64,000 nt of DNA. Origin: Nocardia sp. XZ_19_385 (GTDB lineage: Bacteria; Actinomycetota; Actinomycetes; Mycobacteriales; Mycobacteriaceae). Positions 1-7,345 of this stretch are shown one piece after another (positions within the stretch are counted from its first letter, which is position 1; every line of letters begins with the position of its first letter). The notes beneath the pieces are model-generated. The model did no database searches, was not told the DNA's origin, and saw only the letters and a list, made by a program, of their open reading frames with translations. Position numbers and translations under genes: made by a program. The stretch is taken from assembly GCF_015355755.1 (NCBI RefSeq), contig NZ_JACVEE010000002.1, positions 1,426,001-1,490,000 of the forward strand, in the 5' to 3' direction.

Positions 1-723
1 GGTGGTCGACGACGGCGCCTGGAATCTGGCCCACAGCGACACCGGATTGGAGAAGGTGAGCACCGGCCAGTTCCGGGCCACCGCCTCGCGGCGCAGGTTT
101 CGATCCGGGTTCACCGCCGTGGGATGGCCGACCGCGGTCAGCATCGGCAGATCGGTCCCCGAATCGGAGTAGGCATAGCACCGCGACAGGTCGTAACCCT
201 CACTGGCGGCGAGCTTTTCGATGGCCTGGACCTTGCCCTCGCCGTAACAGTAGAAGTCGACCTCGCCGGTGTACTTGCCGTCCTCGACGACCATCCGGGT
301 GGCGGCGGTGTGCGAGGCGCCGAGCACCTCCGCGATCGGCGCGACGATCTCCTCGCCCGAGGCCGACACGATCACCACGTCGTGGCCCCGAATCTTGTGG
401 TCCGCAATGAGATCCGCGGCCTCGGCGTAGATCAGCGGATCGACGAGCTCGTGAAGTGTCTCCGCCACAATGGATTTCACCTGCTCGACATCCCAGCCCG
501 CGCACATCTTGGTGAGGTGCTCGCGCATCCGCTCCATCTGATCGTGGTCGGCGCCCGAGAGCAGGAACATGAAGTGGGCGTAACTGCTCTCCAGCACGGC
601 GCGGCGGTTGAGCAGGCCCTGGGCGAAGAAGGGCTTACTGAAGACGAAGGTGCTCGACTTGGCGATCACCGTCTTGTCGAGATCGAAGAAAGCGGCCACG
701 CGATGATCACCGTCGTCTGTCAC
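1..723 (-). CDS. HAD-IB family phosphatase (SerB-like), 3' end outside window
   Basis: The protein starts at a GTG at 723 and runs off the left edge; about 241 residues are visible. It belongs to the haloacid dehalogenase superfamily, subfamily IB, whose best-known member is phosphoserine phosphatase. Motif I, with the nucleophilic Asp, is FFDLDKT near residues 12-18. The motif II serine is in VIVSASGEE, and motif III/IV is in the stretch containing YSDSGTDLPML. The substrate is not known. Its place beside ssd is the same as Rv3661 next to Rv3660c in M. tuberculosis, which supports orthology. It is transcribed away from ssd. A catalytic hydrolase role is well supported, but the actual substrate is open. 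Confidence 0.9.
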   Translation of the reverse strand, partial: MTDDGDHRVAAFFDLDKTVIAKSSTFVFSKPFFAQGLLNRRAVLESSYAHFMFLLSGADHDQMERMREHLTKMCAGWDVEQVKSIVAETLHELVDPLIYAEAADLIADHKIRGHDVVIVSASGEEIVAPIAEVLGASHTAATRMVVEDGKYTGEVDFYCYGEGKVQAIEKLAASEGYDLSRCYAYSDSGTDLPMLTAVGHPTAVNPDRNLRREAVARNWPVLTFSNPVSLWARFQAPSSTT

Positions 724-1060
724 TCGTTCAGAATAGGGCCGCGGTGCCCGGACTCGGGGAACGACGGTCCGCCGGTGCGCGAACGAGCGCGGGTCAGGGA
801 ACGATCGATCGTCTCTGCGCACCAGGTGGCGCGGGGTTTGCCCGGAAGACGCCGGGCCGCTGACGAGCACAAATTTCTCGAAGGACGGACTTGCGTTCCT
901 GCCAGGGCTTGGGTGTAGTATTGCTGACACCTGGACATAGTCCAGGCGCGTTCAGCCCGACCCCCCGGGGCTGAACCCGACGGCCCCAGCCTCCTCCCCC
1001 CCCGGCTGGGGCCGTCCTCTATTTTCAGGACGGCCCTTGTCTGCACAGGGCGAAAAGAAA
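724..1060 (-). ncRNA. possible site of an Ms1/MTS2823-type small RNA (location by synteny only)
   Basis: About 400 bp between the HAD gene and ssd has no credible ORF but holds several hairpins: 842-859 (GCCCGG/CCGGGC), 930-946 (CCTGGAC-ATA-GTCCAGG), a stem pairing GTTCAGCCC at 950-958 with GGGCTGAAC downstream, and 979-1016. In mycobacteria the intergenic space between the orthologues of these two genes encodes the abundant RNA Ms1/MTS2823, which binds core RNA polymerase and is oriented toward the HAD gene. That orientation would be the minus strand here. I cannot confirm the RNA by sequence, and its ends are not defined. A plus-strand transcript starting near 928 and ending at the hairpin at 979-1016 is an alternative. 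Confidence 0.3.
979..1016 (+). terminator. 13-bp perfect hairpin followed by a T-rich run
   Basis: GACGGCCCCAGCC (979-991) pairs perfectly with GGCTGGGGCCGTC (1004-1016), and CTCTATTTTC follows. The shape is that of an intrinsic terminator on the plus strand. No plus-strand gene ends here, so it either closes an untranslated RNA or belongs to the folded structure of an RNA on the other strand. Confidence 0.5.
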
Positions 1061-1062
1061 AG

Positions 1063-1089
1063 TTATCCACACCCCCCGAGTTATCCACA
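1063..1089 (+). promoter_or_regulatory. two perfect DnaA boxes upstream of ssd
   Basis: TTATCCACA occurs at 1063-1071 and again at 1081-1089, in the same orientation, 18 bp start to start, about 40-60 bp before the ssd start. This 9-mer is the consensus DnaA box. Two perfect copies in phase so close to a cell-division regulator could couple ssd expression to DnaA, but binding is inferred only. Confidence 0.6.
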
Positions 1090-1122
1090 TTCGGCATAAC
1101 GGGTCTTCCGCTCCTCTGCACG

Positions 1123-2253
1123 GTGCACCACGCTCACCGCATGGAACTCGAAGCAGCGCAGGTGATCGCGGCTCCACCGGCCCTCGTACTCATTCGCGAC
1201 GGCCGGCTCCGTGACGAAGTCCGCCGCATCGCCGCCGCCGCGGAACGCGGCCTGGACGAACGTGAACTCCCCATCGGCCGGCACAGCTGGGCCGCGGCGC
1301 CGCTCGTCATCCTCGATACCGCCACCGGCCAGGCCTGTGCCGAGGCCGGATATCTCCGCCGCATCGGCGTCGTCCTGGTCACCGACGGTGAGCCGGAACT
1401 GCCCGATTGGCAGGCCGCCGCGGCGGTCGGCGCCGAGCTCGTCATCGGCCTGCCGGGGGCCGCCGTGCGGCTTATCGAGAAGTTTGCTGAGCACGCCGAA
1501 TACCGCCATGGCGATGGTGTGGTTATCGCCGTCGCCGGTGCCTGCGGCGGCGCCGGAGCCTCCACATCGGCGGCCGCCACCGCGCTTCGTTCGGCGGCGC
1601 AACGGTTCCGCACCGACACCGTCCTGGTCGACGCCGCACCCCTCGGCGGTGGTCTCGACCTGCTGCTCGGCCTCGAGAACGCCACCGGCCTGCGCTGGCC
1701 CGACCTGGTCGTCGAGGACGGCCGCATCTCCGCCGCCGCCCTGCACGCCGCCCTCCCCGCGGCCGCACCCGGGCTGGCCGTCCTGTCCTGCGGGCGTGGT
1801 GGTGCCGGTCGATTGCCCACCGAAATAACCCCCGCCGCGATCCACGCTGTAATCGAAGCCGGAAGGGCCGCAGGCGATCTCGTGATTTGCGACCTCTCCG
1901 CCGAACGCGGCCCGCACGCCGAGGCGATCCTCGACTCCGCCGATCTGGTCGTCCTCGTCGTCCCGGCCCGCCTGCGCGCTCTCGCCGCCGCCGAATCCGT
2001 CGCCGCCTACATCGCCACCCGAAACCCCAACCAGGGCTTGATAGTTCGTGGTCCAGCGCCCGGCGGCCTCTCCGCCTCCGACATCGCCGAGGTCCTAGAC
2101 CTGCCCCTACTCGCCGCCGTCCGCACCCAACCCGGCCTCGCCGCCCGACTCGAACGCGGCGGGCTCACTCTCCCGCGCCGCGGTCCGCTGCGAGACGCCG
2201 CCGACGCGGTGCTGTCCGTCTTGAGTTCACCTGTAGCGCAGGGGGTTCGGTGA
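1123..2253 (+). CDS. ssd: septum site-determining protein Ssd / CpaE-like MinD family ATPase
   Basis: The 376-residue protein (or 370, if the ATG at 1141 is used; neither start has a clear ribosome site) has an N-terminal receiver-like segment and a C-terminal MinD/ParA-type fold, the CpaE arrangement. The nucleotide-binding loop is degenerate: AGACGGAGAST lacks the lysine of the canonical KGGxGKT motif. The M. tuberculosis orthologue Rv3660c (Ssd) shares this departure and affects septum formation and cell length when overexpressed. In Tad systems CpaE-like proteins place the machinery at the pole. It is the first gene of the tad-like operon; cpaF starts 41 bp later. Two DnaA boxes lie just upstream. 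Confidence 0.88.
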   Translation: MHHAHRMELEAAQVIAAPPALVLIRDGRLRDEVRRIAAAAERGLDERELPIGRHSWAAAPLVILDTATGQACAEAGYLRRIGVVLVTDGEPELPDWQAAAAVGAELVIGLPGAAVRLIEKFAEHAEYRHGDGVVIAVAGACGGAGASTSAAATALRSAAQRFRTDTVLVDAAPLGGGLDLLLGLENATGLRWPDLVVEDGRISAAALHAALPAAAPGLAVLSCGRGGAGRLPTEITPAAIHAVIEAGRAAGDLVICDLSAERGPHAEAILDSADLVVLVVPARLRALAAAESVAAYIATRNPNQGLIVRGPAPGGLSASDIAEVLDLPLLAAVRTQPGLAARLERGGLTLPRRGPLRDAADAVLSVLSSPVAQGVR

Positions 2254-2293
2254 ACGGCCCGTTGAGGGAGCGATCCTGCTCGGAGGGCTCGCG

Positions 2294-3481
2294 ATGAGCG
2301 CACTGGTGACCTCGGAGTTGTTGGACCGGGTGCGGGAACGGCTGGCGGGGCACACCGGAGATCCGGAACCGGCCCAGGTGGCGGCGGCTATTCGGGCCGA
2401 AGCCGGTGCGGTGCTCGGTGATACCGATCTGCTCCGGGCGTTGCGGCTGTTGCAAACGGAGCTCACGGGTGCCGGGGTGCTCGAACCCTTGCTGCACGAC
2501 CCTCGCGTCGCCGATGTGCTGGTCACCGCGCCCGACGCGGTCTGGGTGGATCGCGGACGCGGACTGGAGCACACCTCGATCACCTTTCCGGACGAGGCCG
2601 CAGTGCGCAGGCTCGCGCAACGCCTGGCGCTGTCGGCGGGCCGCCGGCTCGATGACGCACAGCCGTGGGTCGACGGGCGATTGTCGGGAAGCGAAGCGGC
2701 ACTCGGGGATTCATTCGGCGTGCGGCTGCACGCGGTGCTCGCCCCGATCGCCCACGGCGGCACCTGCCTGTCTCTGCGCATCCTGCGCCCGGCCACCCAG
2801 GGGCTCGACGCACTCGCCGCCTCCGGAGCGGTACCCCCGGCGGCGAAGGTGTTGTTGGAGAGCATCATTCGCGCCCGGCTGGCCTTCTTGGTGGTCGGCG
2901 GCACGGGCGCGGGCAAGACCACACTGCTGTCCGGCCTGCTGGCCAAAGTCGACGCCCGCGAACGCATCATCTGCGTAGAGGACGCCGCCGAACTGGCCCC
3001 ACCGCACCCCCACGTCGTCCGCCTGGTCGCCCGCACCGCCAACGTCGAGGGCGTCGGCGCGGTAACCGTCCGTGACCTGGTCCGCCAGGCACTGCGCATG
3101 CGACCGGACCGAATCGTCGTCGGCGAGGTGCGCGGCGCCGAAGTGGTAGACCTCCTGACTGCCTTGAACACCGGCCACGACGGGGGAGCCGGCACCGTCC
3201 ACGCGAACTCCCCACAGGAGGTCCCCGCCCGTCTGGAAGCCCTTGCGGCCCTGGGCGGTATGGACCGAACCGCCCTGCACAGCCAACTAGCCGCCGCCGT
3301 CCAGGTGGTCCTGCACGTCCACCGCCGCGCCGACGGCACCCGCGGCCTGCGCGAAATCGGCCTGGTTCAACGGGATCCGGACGGCCGCGTGCGAATAGCC
3401 CCGGCCTGGGCGGCCGACGGTGGCAAGGCCCCAGCCGCGGAAGCCCTTTCCCGCCTGTTGGCCGATCGGTGCCAACGATGA
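2294..3481 (+). CDS. cpaF: TadA/CpaF-family type II/IV secretion ATPase
   Basis: A 395-residue cytoplasmic hexameric ATPase expected to power assembly of the Flp-type pilus. Walker A is GGTGAGKTTLLSG near residues 199-211. It is followed by the Asp box around ERIICVEDAAEL, the Walker B region in RPDRIVVGEVRGAE and the His box HANSPQEVPARLEAL. Length and motif order match Rv3659c and TadA/CpaF proteins. Its stop codon overlaps the start of a 37-codon ORF (ATGA at 3478-3481), which in turn overlaps tadB, so translation is probably coupled through this part of the operon. Confidence 0.93.
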   Translation: MSALVTSELLDRVRERLAGHTGDPEPAQVAAAIRAEAGAVLGDTDLLRALRLLQTELTGAGVLEPLLHDPRVADVLVTAPDAVWVDRGRGLEHTSITFPDEAAVRRLAQRLALSAGRRLDDAQPWVDGRLSGSEAALGDSFGVRLHAVLAPIAHGGTCLSLRILRPATQGLDALAASGAVPPAAKVLLESIIRARLAFLVVGGTGAGKTTLLSGLLAKVDARERIICVEDAAELAPPHPHVVRLVARTANVEGVGAVTVRDLVRQALRMRPDRIVVGEVRGAEVVDLLTALNTGHDGGAGTVHANSPQEVPARLEALAALGGMDRTALHSQLAAAVQVVLHVHRRADGTRGLREIGLVQRDPDGRVRIAPAWAADGGKAPAAEALSRLLADRCQR

Positions 3482-3591
3482 TCGCGACACTCGCGCCTGT
3501 CAGGTCGCCAGACGCGATGCCATGCAGCCTGGCGACACCGATGCTGGGTGTCGAGGCGACGCCGCAGCCGTCGGAAGGCCCGATTCGATGA
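3478..3591 (+). CDS. 37-codon ORF bridging cpaF and tadB through ATGA overlaps
   Basis: An ATG at 3478 overlaps the cpaF stop (ATGA, 3478-3481). This frame stays open for 37 codons and its stop overlaps the tadB start in the same way (ATGA, 3588-3591). The peptide begins MIATLAPVRSPD and ends PSEGPIR; no domain is recognisable. Two opposite-end ATGA junctions would carry terminating ribosomes from cpaF into tadB. It may work as a translational bridge and not as a functional peptide. A chance ORF is possible. Confidence 0.4.
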   Translation: MIATLAPVRSPDAMPCSLATPMLGVEATPQPSEGPIR

Positions 3592-4379
3592 TCATCGCGT
3601 ATGTCTGCCTCGTCATAGCGTTGGTCGCGGCACCGCCTCCGGCGGCACGCCGCAGATTCGGTGCGACGTTCGCAGGTCCGGGAGCGGCGCGAAAGCCGCT
3701 GTCCCGCATTGTGATTTCGCTGCTGATCGTGATCGGTCTCGCGGCCGTGGTGCTGGTAGGTATCGGCCCACTCACCGCAGCCGTGCTCATGACCGGCACC
3801 ATCGCCATCCGGACGCACCGCCTCCGCCGCGACCGCCAACGTGACACGGAAAGCGCCAACCTGCTGGATGCCCTCGAAGCGGTGATCGCCGAACTCCGCG
3901 TCGGTGCCCACCCAAGCTCCGCCGCCGAGGTCGCAGCCCGCGAATCCCGTGGCCTCGCCGCCCAAGCCTTCACCGTCAGCGCGGCCCGCAGCCGCCTAGG
4001 TGGCTCCGGCGCCACCGCCCTGCACCTTCCCAACTCGGTCATCACCGCCGAACTCGCCCGCGTCGCCACCGCCTGGCAAGTAGCCGAACAGCACGGCTTG
4101 GCCCTCGCCGAACTCCTCTCCGCCGCCCGCACAGACCTCCTGGCCCGCACCCGCTTCCGCAGCCGAACCACCGCCGCCCTAGCCGGCGCCCGCGCCACCG
4201 CCACCGTCCTCGCCTACCTCCCGCTGCTCGGCATAGCCCTCGGCCAACTAATGGGCGCCGCCCCCTTGACCACCCTCTTCACCACCCCCGCCGGCACCCT
4301 CCTACTCCCACTGGGCACCGCCCTCGCCTGCGCGGGCGTCCTCTGGACCGACGCCATCACCCGAAAGGTCCTGACATGA
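3588..4379 (+). CDS. tadB: TadB-like inner-membrane platform protein (type II secretion F domain)
   Basis: The start is placed at ATG 3588 because the protein then opens with a membrane segment (MIIAYVCLVIALVAAP) and is 263 residues long, like Rv3658c (266 aa); the frame stays open upstream but without membrane-protein character. Hydrophobic segments lie near residues 1-16, 43-70, 205-225 and 232-255. The central cytoplasmic part carries LLDALEAVIAELRVGAHPS, typical of T2SSF-domain proteins. It should form the pilus assembly platform together with TadC and CpaF. In most relatives tadC follows at once; here 968 bp intervene. Confidence 0.85.
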   Translation: MIIAYVCLVIALVAAPPPAARRRFGATFAGPGAARKPLSRIVISLLIVIGLAAVVLVGIGPLTAAVLMTGTIAIRTHRLRRDRQRDTESANLLDALEAVIAELRVGAHPSSAAEVAARESRGLAAQAFTVSAARSRLGGSGATALHLPNSVITAELARVATAWQVAEQHGLALAELLSAARTDLLARTRFRSRTTAALAGARATATVLAYLPLLGIALGQLMGAAPLTTLFTTPAGTLLLPLGTALACAGVLWTDAITRKVLT

Positions 4380-5347
4380 CCAACCTGTGGACAACTGTGC
4401 ACAATTCGCACCCTGCAACATTTCGACCGATCCGATCGCGCCGCCCGCGGATTCGTGAATCCGCGCCACCGCGCGTTCACTCACCAGCGCGCAGGACGCC
4501 CACGGACCCAGGAGATCTGGGCACCGCCTTTTCCCACCCACCGCAGCGCCCATCGCCGAGCGCTAACGGTTCCGACGACCCCACCCGCATGCACCCTTAC
4601 CCGGCATCCCAGCTGGGCGGGATCAACCAGCTCACGGGGTCAGTGAGCGTCAGCCACCATCAGCTCCACTCCCAGAGATGGCACCCGCACAATCGATTCT
4701 GCCCGAGCCGATTCGGCGAGCCGAAGCCCACCCGCACAGCGCCGATTCGCCGCCGCAACACAACGACTACCGCCCCATCGGCGATCCGGTCGCCTGGACA
4801 GAAACGCCACAGCCCGCGCGATCGACTGAACCCACCCCTCAACTCACTGGGGATGACTGTGCACAATTCGGACCACGCGCAATCCCGGAAGACTGACTCG
4901 CCCCTGCATGCCGCAACGTCGGTCCTTGCCGAGGCCCAACCGCCCTCCGCACCGCAGCAGGCATTCTGTCCCACCGGAATCGGAAGCCTCACCGCACCCC
5001 CGCTCCCGCCGCATAAGCGACCCCTTCGCCTCGCAACCAGTTCTCGTGGGACTGACGCAAGGAGGCTGGCTCTGCCGATCGCGGCGCTTCCTCGGCCCGC
5101 GCCTTTCGGCGGCGGAATACACATCGCAGCGCGATCAGGGTTGCAGGTTGGGGATGGCCGTGTACAACCTCGGCCTTCAATCGCACCCGTGAAAACGGCA
5201 GCAGTGCACATGCCGCAGACGGCGCGGGTGACATTGTGCGCCAAGGCATTCGGTGCATTTGGGGTGGTCTCAGTTGTGGACGATGCAGCTGGTCGGCAGG
5301 TCTGGGAGCACGGACTCGATGGGGCGGGAGCAACGGAAGGAGTTGGG
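4380..5347 (+). other. 968-bp non-conserved stretch between tadB and tadC
   Basis: The tadC frame is open through this stretch, but the translation is Pro/Arg/Ser-rich without domains and tadC-like sequence begins only at 5348. The stretch holds a TTGTCCACA-type DnaA box on the minus strand (TGTGGACAA at 4386-4394), a 15-bp exact repeat (see separate entry) and related words such as GGGGATGGCCGTGTACAAC at 5152. Its base composition is less extreme than the very G-rich tadC that follows. No gene is supported on either strand. It looks inserted or expanded relative to the mycobacterial locus. Confidence 0.6.
4394..4870 (+). repeat. 15-bp exact direct repeat, two copies 462 bp apart
   Basis: ACTGTGCACAATTCG occurs at 4394-4408 and 4856-4870 inside the tadB-tadC gap. 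The core TGTGCACA is itself palindromic. The first copy abuts a DnaA-box-like TGTGGACAA. The function is unknown; a protein-binding site or the trace of a degenerate duplication are both possible. Confidence 0.6.
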
Positions 5348-5962
5348 ATGGGCGGGTCTGGGGTGGCGGTGCTGATGGTGGCGTGTGCGGTGGTGGTGCT
5401 GCCGGGGCGGGTTACGGTGGCGCGCCGGCTGCGGGTGGTGTGGGGTGGCGGGGGCGAGTCGGTGGGGGGCAAGCGGGTTCGGGGGAGTGGGGTGGATCCG
5501 CTGGCGGTCGCGTCCGTTTTCGATCTGCTGGCTGCGTGTCTGCGGGCGGGGTTGCCGATGGCGGGGGCGGCGCGGGCGGTGGCGGGGGGTGCGCCCGAGG
5601 TGCTGGGGGAGGCGTTGGGGCGGGCGGCGGATCTGCTGACGTTGGGGGCGGATGCGGGGACGGCGTGGGAGCGGGCGGTGCGGGAGGTGGCGGGGCGGGC
5701 CGGGGCGGAGGAGGTCGAGGCGTTGGCGCGGATGGCGCGGCGGTCGGCGAGATCGGGTGCCTCGCTGGCAGTAGCGGTGGGGGAGTTGGCCGAACAGCAC
5801 CGGGGTGCGCTGGAGGACGCGGCGGCGGCCCGGGCCGAACGTGCGGGGGTGTTGATCAGTGGTCCGCTCGGGCTGTGTTTTCTGCCCGCGTTTCTGTGCC
5901 TGGGCATCGTGCCCGTGGTGATCGGGCTCGCTGGACAAGTCCTCGGGGACGGGCTGCTGTGA
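5348..5962 (+). CDS. tadC: TadC-like inner-membrane platform protein
   Basis: From ATG 5348 (MGGSGVAVLMVACAVVVLPG) the protein has 204 residues, close to Rv3657c (191 aa). That fit, and the N-terminal membrane segment, are why the open frame upstream was not included. The T2SSF-type core reads DPLAVASVFDLLAACLRAGLPM with a following helix-rich stretch; a C-terminal hydrophobic pair lies at LCFLPAFLCLGIVPVVIGLAG. With TadB it forms the membrane platform for Flp pilus assembly. Codon use is strongly G-biased compared with tadB. Confidence 0.82.
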   Translation: MGGSGVAVLMVACAVVVLPGRVTVARRLRVVWGGGGESVGGKRVRGSGVDPLAVASVFDLLAACLRAGLPMAGAARAVAGGAPEVLGEALGRAADLLTLGADAGTAWERAVREVAGRAGAEEVEALARMARRSARSGASLAVAVGELAEQHRGALEDAAAARAERAGVLISGPLGLCFLPAFLCLGIVPVVIGLAGQVLGDGLL

Positions 5963-6022
5963 CGGCGGCGCAGGCGTGCTCGCGCGGATCGGCCGCGCGG
6001 GCGGGAAAGAGAGGGGAATCCG

Positions 6023-6265
6023 GTGCGAATCGAGAATGGGGCGGGCTGGCGGATGCGGGTGCTGGCGCAGCGGTGGTGTCTGGAGGTGCGGGCGCGGCTG
6101 CTGCGGGCGGCGGTGGACGACGCGGGGATGTCGACCGTCGAGTACGCGATCGGCACCATCGCCGCGGCGGCCTTCGGGGCCGTGCTGTACGGCGTGGTGA
6201 CCGGGGATTCGATCGTGAACGCGTTGACGAAGATCATCGACAAGGCGTTGAACACCGCTTTGTAA
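6023..6265 (+). CDS. Flp-type pilin, DUF4244 family (Rv3656c-like)
   Basis: An 80-residue protein with a GTG start and a GAGGGG ribosome site 6-10 bases upstream. Residues 1-35 form a basic leader. The prepilin processing motif is G-MSTVEYAIG, with Glu at +5 and Tyr at +6, followed by a hydrophobic helix (TIAAAAFGAVLYGVV) and the DUF4244 tail GDSIVNALTKIIDKALNTAL. It is the presumed major subunit of the pilus. A prepilin peptidase gene is not in this window, so processing must rely on one elsewhere. Confidence 0.88.
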   Translation: MRIENGAGWRMRVLAQRWCLEVRARLLRAAVDDAGMSTVEYAIGTIAAAAFGAVLYGVVTGDSIVNALTKIIDKALNTAL

Positions 6266-6306
6266 AGCGCTGGGGAGCAGCGAGTCTCGCAGGGGACCGG
6301 GGTGCG

Positions 6307-6618
6307 GTGACAGTCGAGGCAGCGATCGCGCTGAGCGCGGTCGTGGTCGCGGTAGTGCTGTGCTTCGGGGCCTTGCTGGCGGCGTCGACGCAGGTGCGTT
6401 GTGTCGACGCCGCGCGCGAAGCAGCTCGGTTGGCGGCCCGCGGGGACGAGGCGAACGCGATGTCGGTGGCTCGGCGGATAGCGCCCCGAGGCGCCGACAT
6501 CGCATTGCGCACCGAGGGTGACCGGGTGGTGGCGGTTGTCTCCGCCCGGTCGCCCCTGCTGCCTCTTGTGCTGCGCGCGGACGCTGTTGCCGCGCAAGAG
6601 CCTGGAGTGTCCCGGTGA
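6307..6618 (+). CDS. TadE-like pseudopilin (Rv3655c-like)
   Basis: The sequence following residue 1 is VTVEAAIALSAVVVAVVLC, a class III pseudopilin helix, then a 70-residue soluble part. The first available start codon in frame is GTG 6307. This is odd: the processing glycine (GA-VTVE) lies two codons upstream, and no ATG, GTG or TTG precedes it back into the flp gene. The real start may be non-standard, or a base error may hide it. The gene overlaps the next by 4 nt (GTGA at 6615-6618). It is a probable minor pilus or secretion component; Rv3655c has been reported as secreted. Confidence 0.75.
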   Translation: MTVEAAIALSAVVVAVVLCFGALLAASTQVRCVDAAREAARLAARGDEANAMSVARRIAPRGADIALRTEGDRVVAVVSARSPLLPLVLRADAVAAQEPGVSR

Positions 6619-7049
6619 GTGCGGACGGCGAAACCGCCCGCACGCCACCGACTCCTGGACCTGCCGCCCGGATCGCGGAGTCCGGACAGTCATTCGCTCG
6701 TGCGGACAGTGGTGGCGCGACCGTGCTGGCCTGCCTCGCACTCGCCGGGTTGATCGCGGCAACGCTGTTGATCAGTCAGGTCGGGATCGGTGTCGTGGCA
6801 CGGCATCGGGTGCAGGCGGCGGCCGATCTGGCGGCGTTGGCGGGTGCGGGTGCGCTCGAGTCGGGTGCGGCGGCGGGATGCGCCGCGGCCGCGGAGATCG
6901 CACGGCTTGTGCGAGCGCGGGCACGGACGTGTGCGGTGTCGCAATGGGATGTAACTGTGACGGCAGAACAAAATGTACCAATGGGTCTGTTTGGTGTTCG
7001 CACAGTTAGCGCAGTCGCACGCGCCGGACCGGTCGACGATGAACGGTGA
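6615..7049 (+). CDS. TadF/TadE-like secretion protein (Rv3654c family)
   Basis: A 144-residue protein starting at a GTG that overlaps the TadE stop by 4 nt. After a 32-residue disordered N-terminus, DSGGATVLACLALAGLIAATLL forms one membrane helix, followed by VARHRVQAAADLAALAGA, the signature of this TadE-like family. The rest is a small extracytoplasmic domain with Cys residues that could pair (CAAAAE, TCAVSQ). It is the last gene of the operon. Confidence 0.8.
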   Translation: MSADGETARTPPTPGPAARIAESGQSFARADSGGATVLACLALAGLIAATLLISQVGIGVVARHRVQAAADLAALAGAGALESGAAAGCAAAAEIARLVRARARTCAVSQWDVTVTAEQNVPMGLFGVRTVSAVARAGPVDDER

Positions 7050-7345
7050 CTGCGGTATGCACTTACCACTCGGCGACCTGAGTGCGCGCAATTCCGGTAA
7101 TTCCGATGACCCAACAAATGCGACATCGGTTCTATTTATCGAGCAACCTGCTGAGCCATTCGAATAAAACCGCACGTCGCACAGGAAAGGATGTGGCAAT
7201 AGCACAGTTAACCTGAATTCGATCCTCTTTAATCCGGCGAGAACCGGGCCCCGCCTCCGCGTGTCGGCCTACCTGGGCGAAGACGCGCAGCCCTGGTGAC
7301 CGACCAGCGAGGTGGCGGCCCGGTCACGCCCGGGGCGCGGGACCG
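7050..7345 (+). other. convergent intergenic region, no gene seen
   Basis: The stretch lies between the end of the tad-like operon and the end of the helicase gene. It has a lower-GC first half. Short ORFs here lack ribosome sites and coding character, and I see no strong intrinsic terminator. Confidence 0.5.

Noticed and set aside
4376..5347. N-terminal extension of TadC to 528 residues
   Set aside because: The extension is Pro/Ser/Arg-rich, unlike any T2SSF protein; the 204-residue form from 5348 fits the family.
4660..6762. 700-codon minus-strand frame over tadC-flp-tadE
   Set aside because: It runs opposite four recognised genes and is Arg/Pro-rich with no domain.
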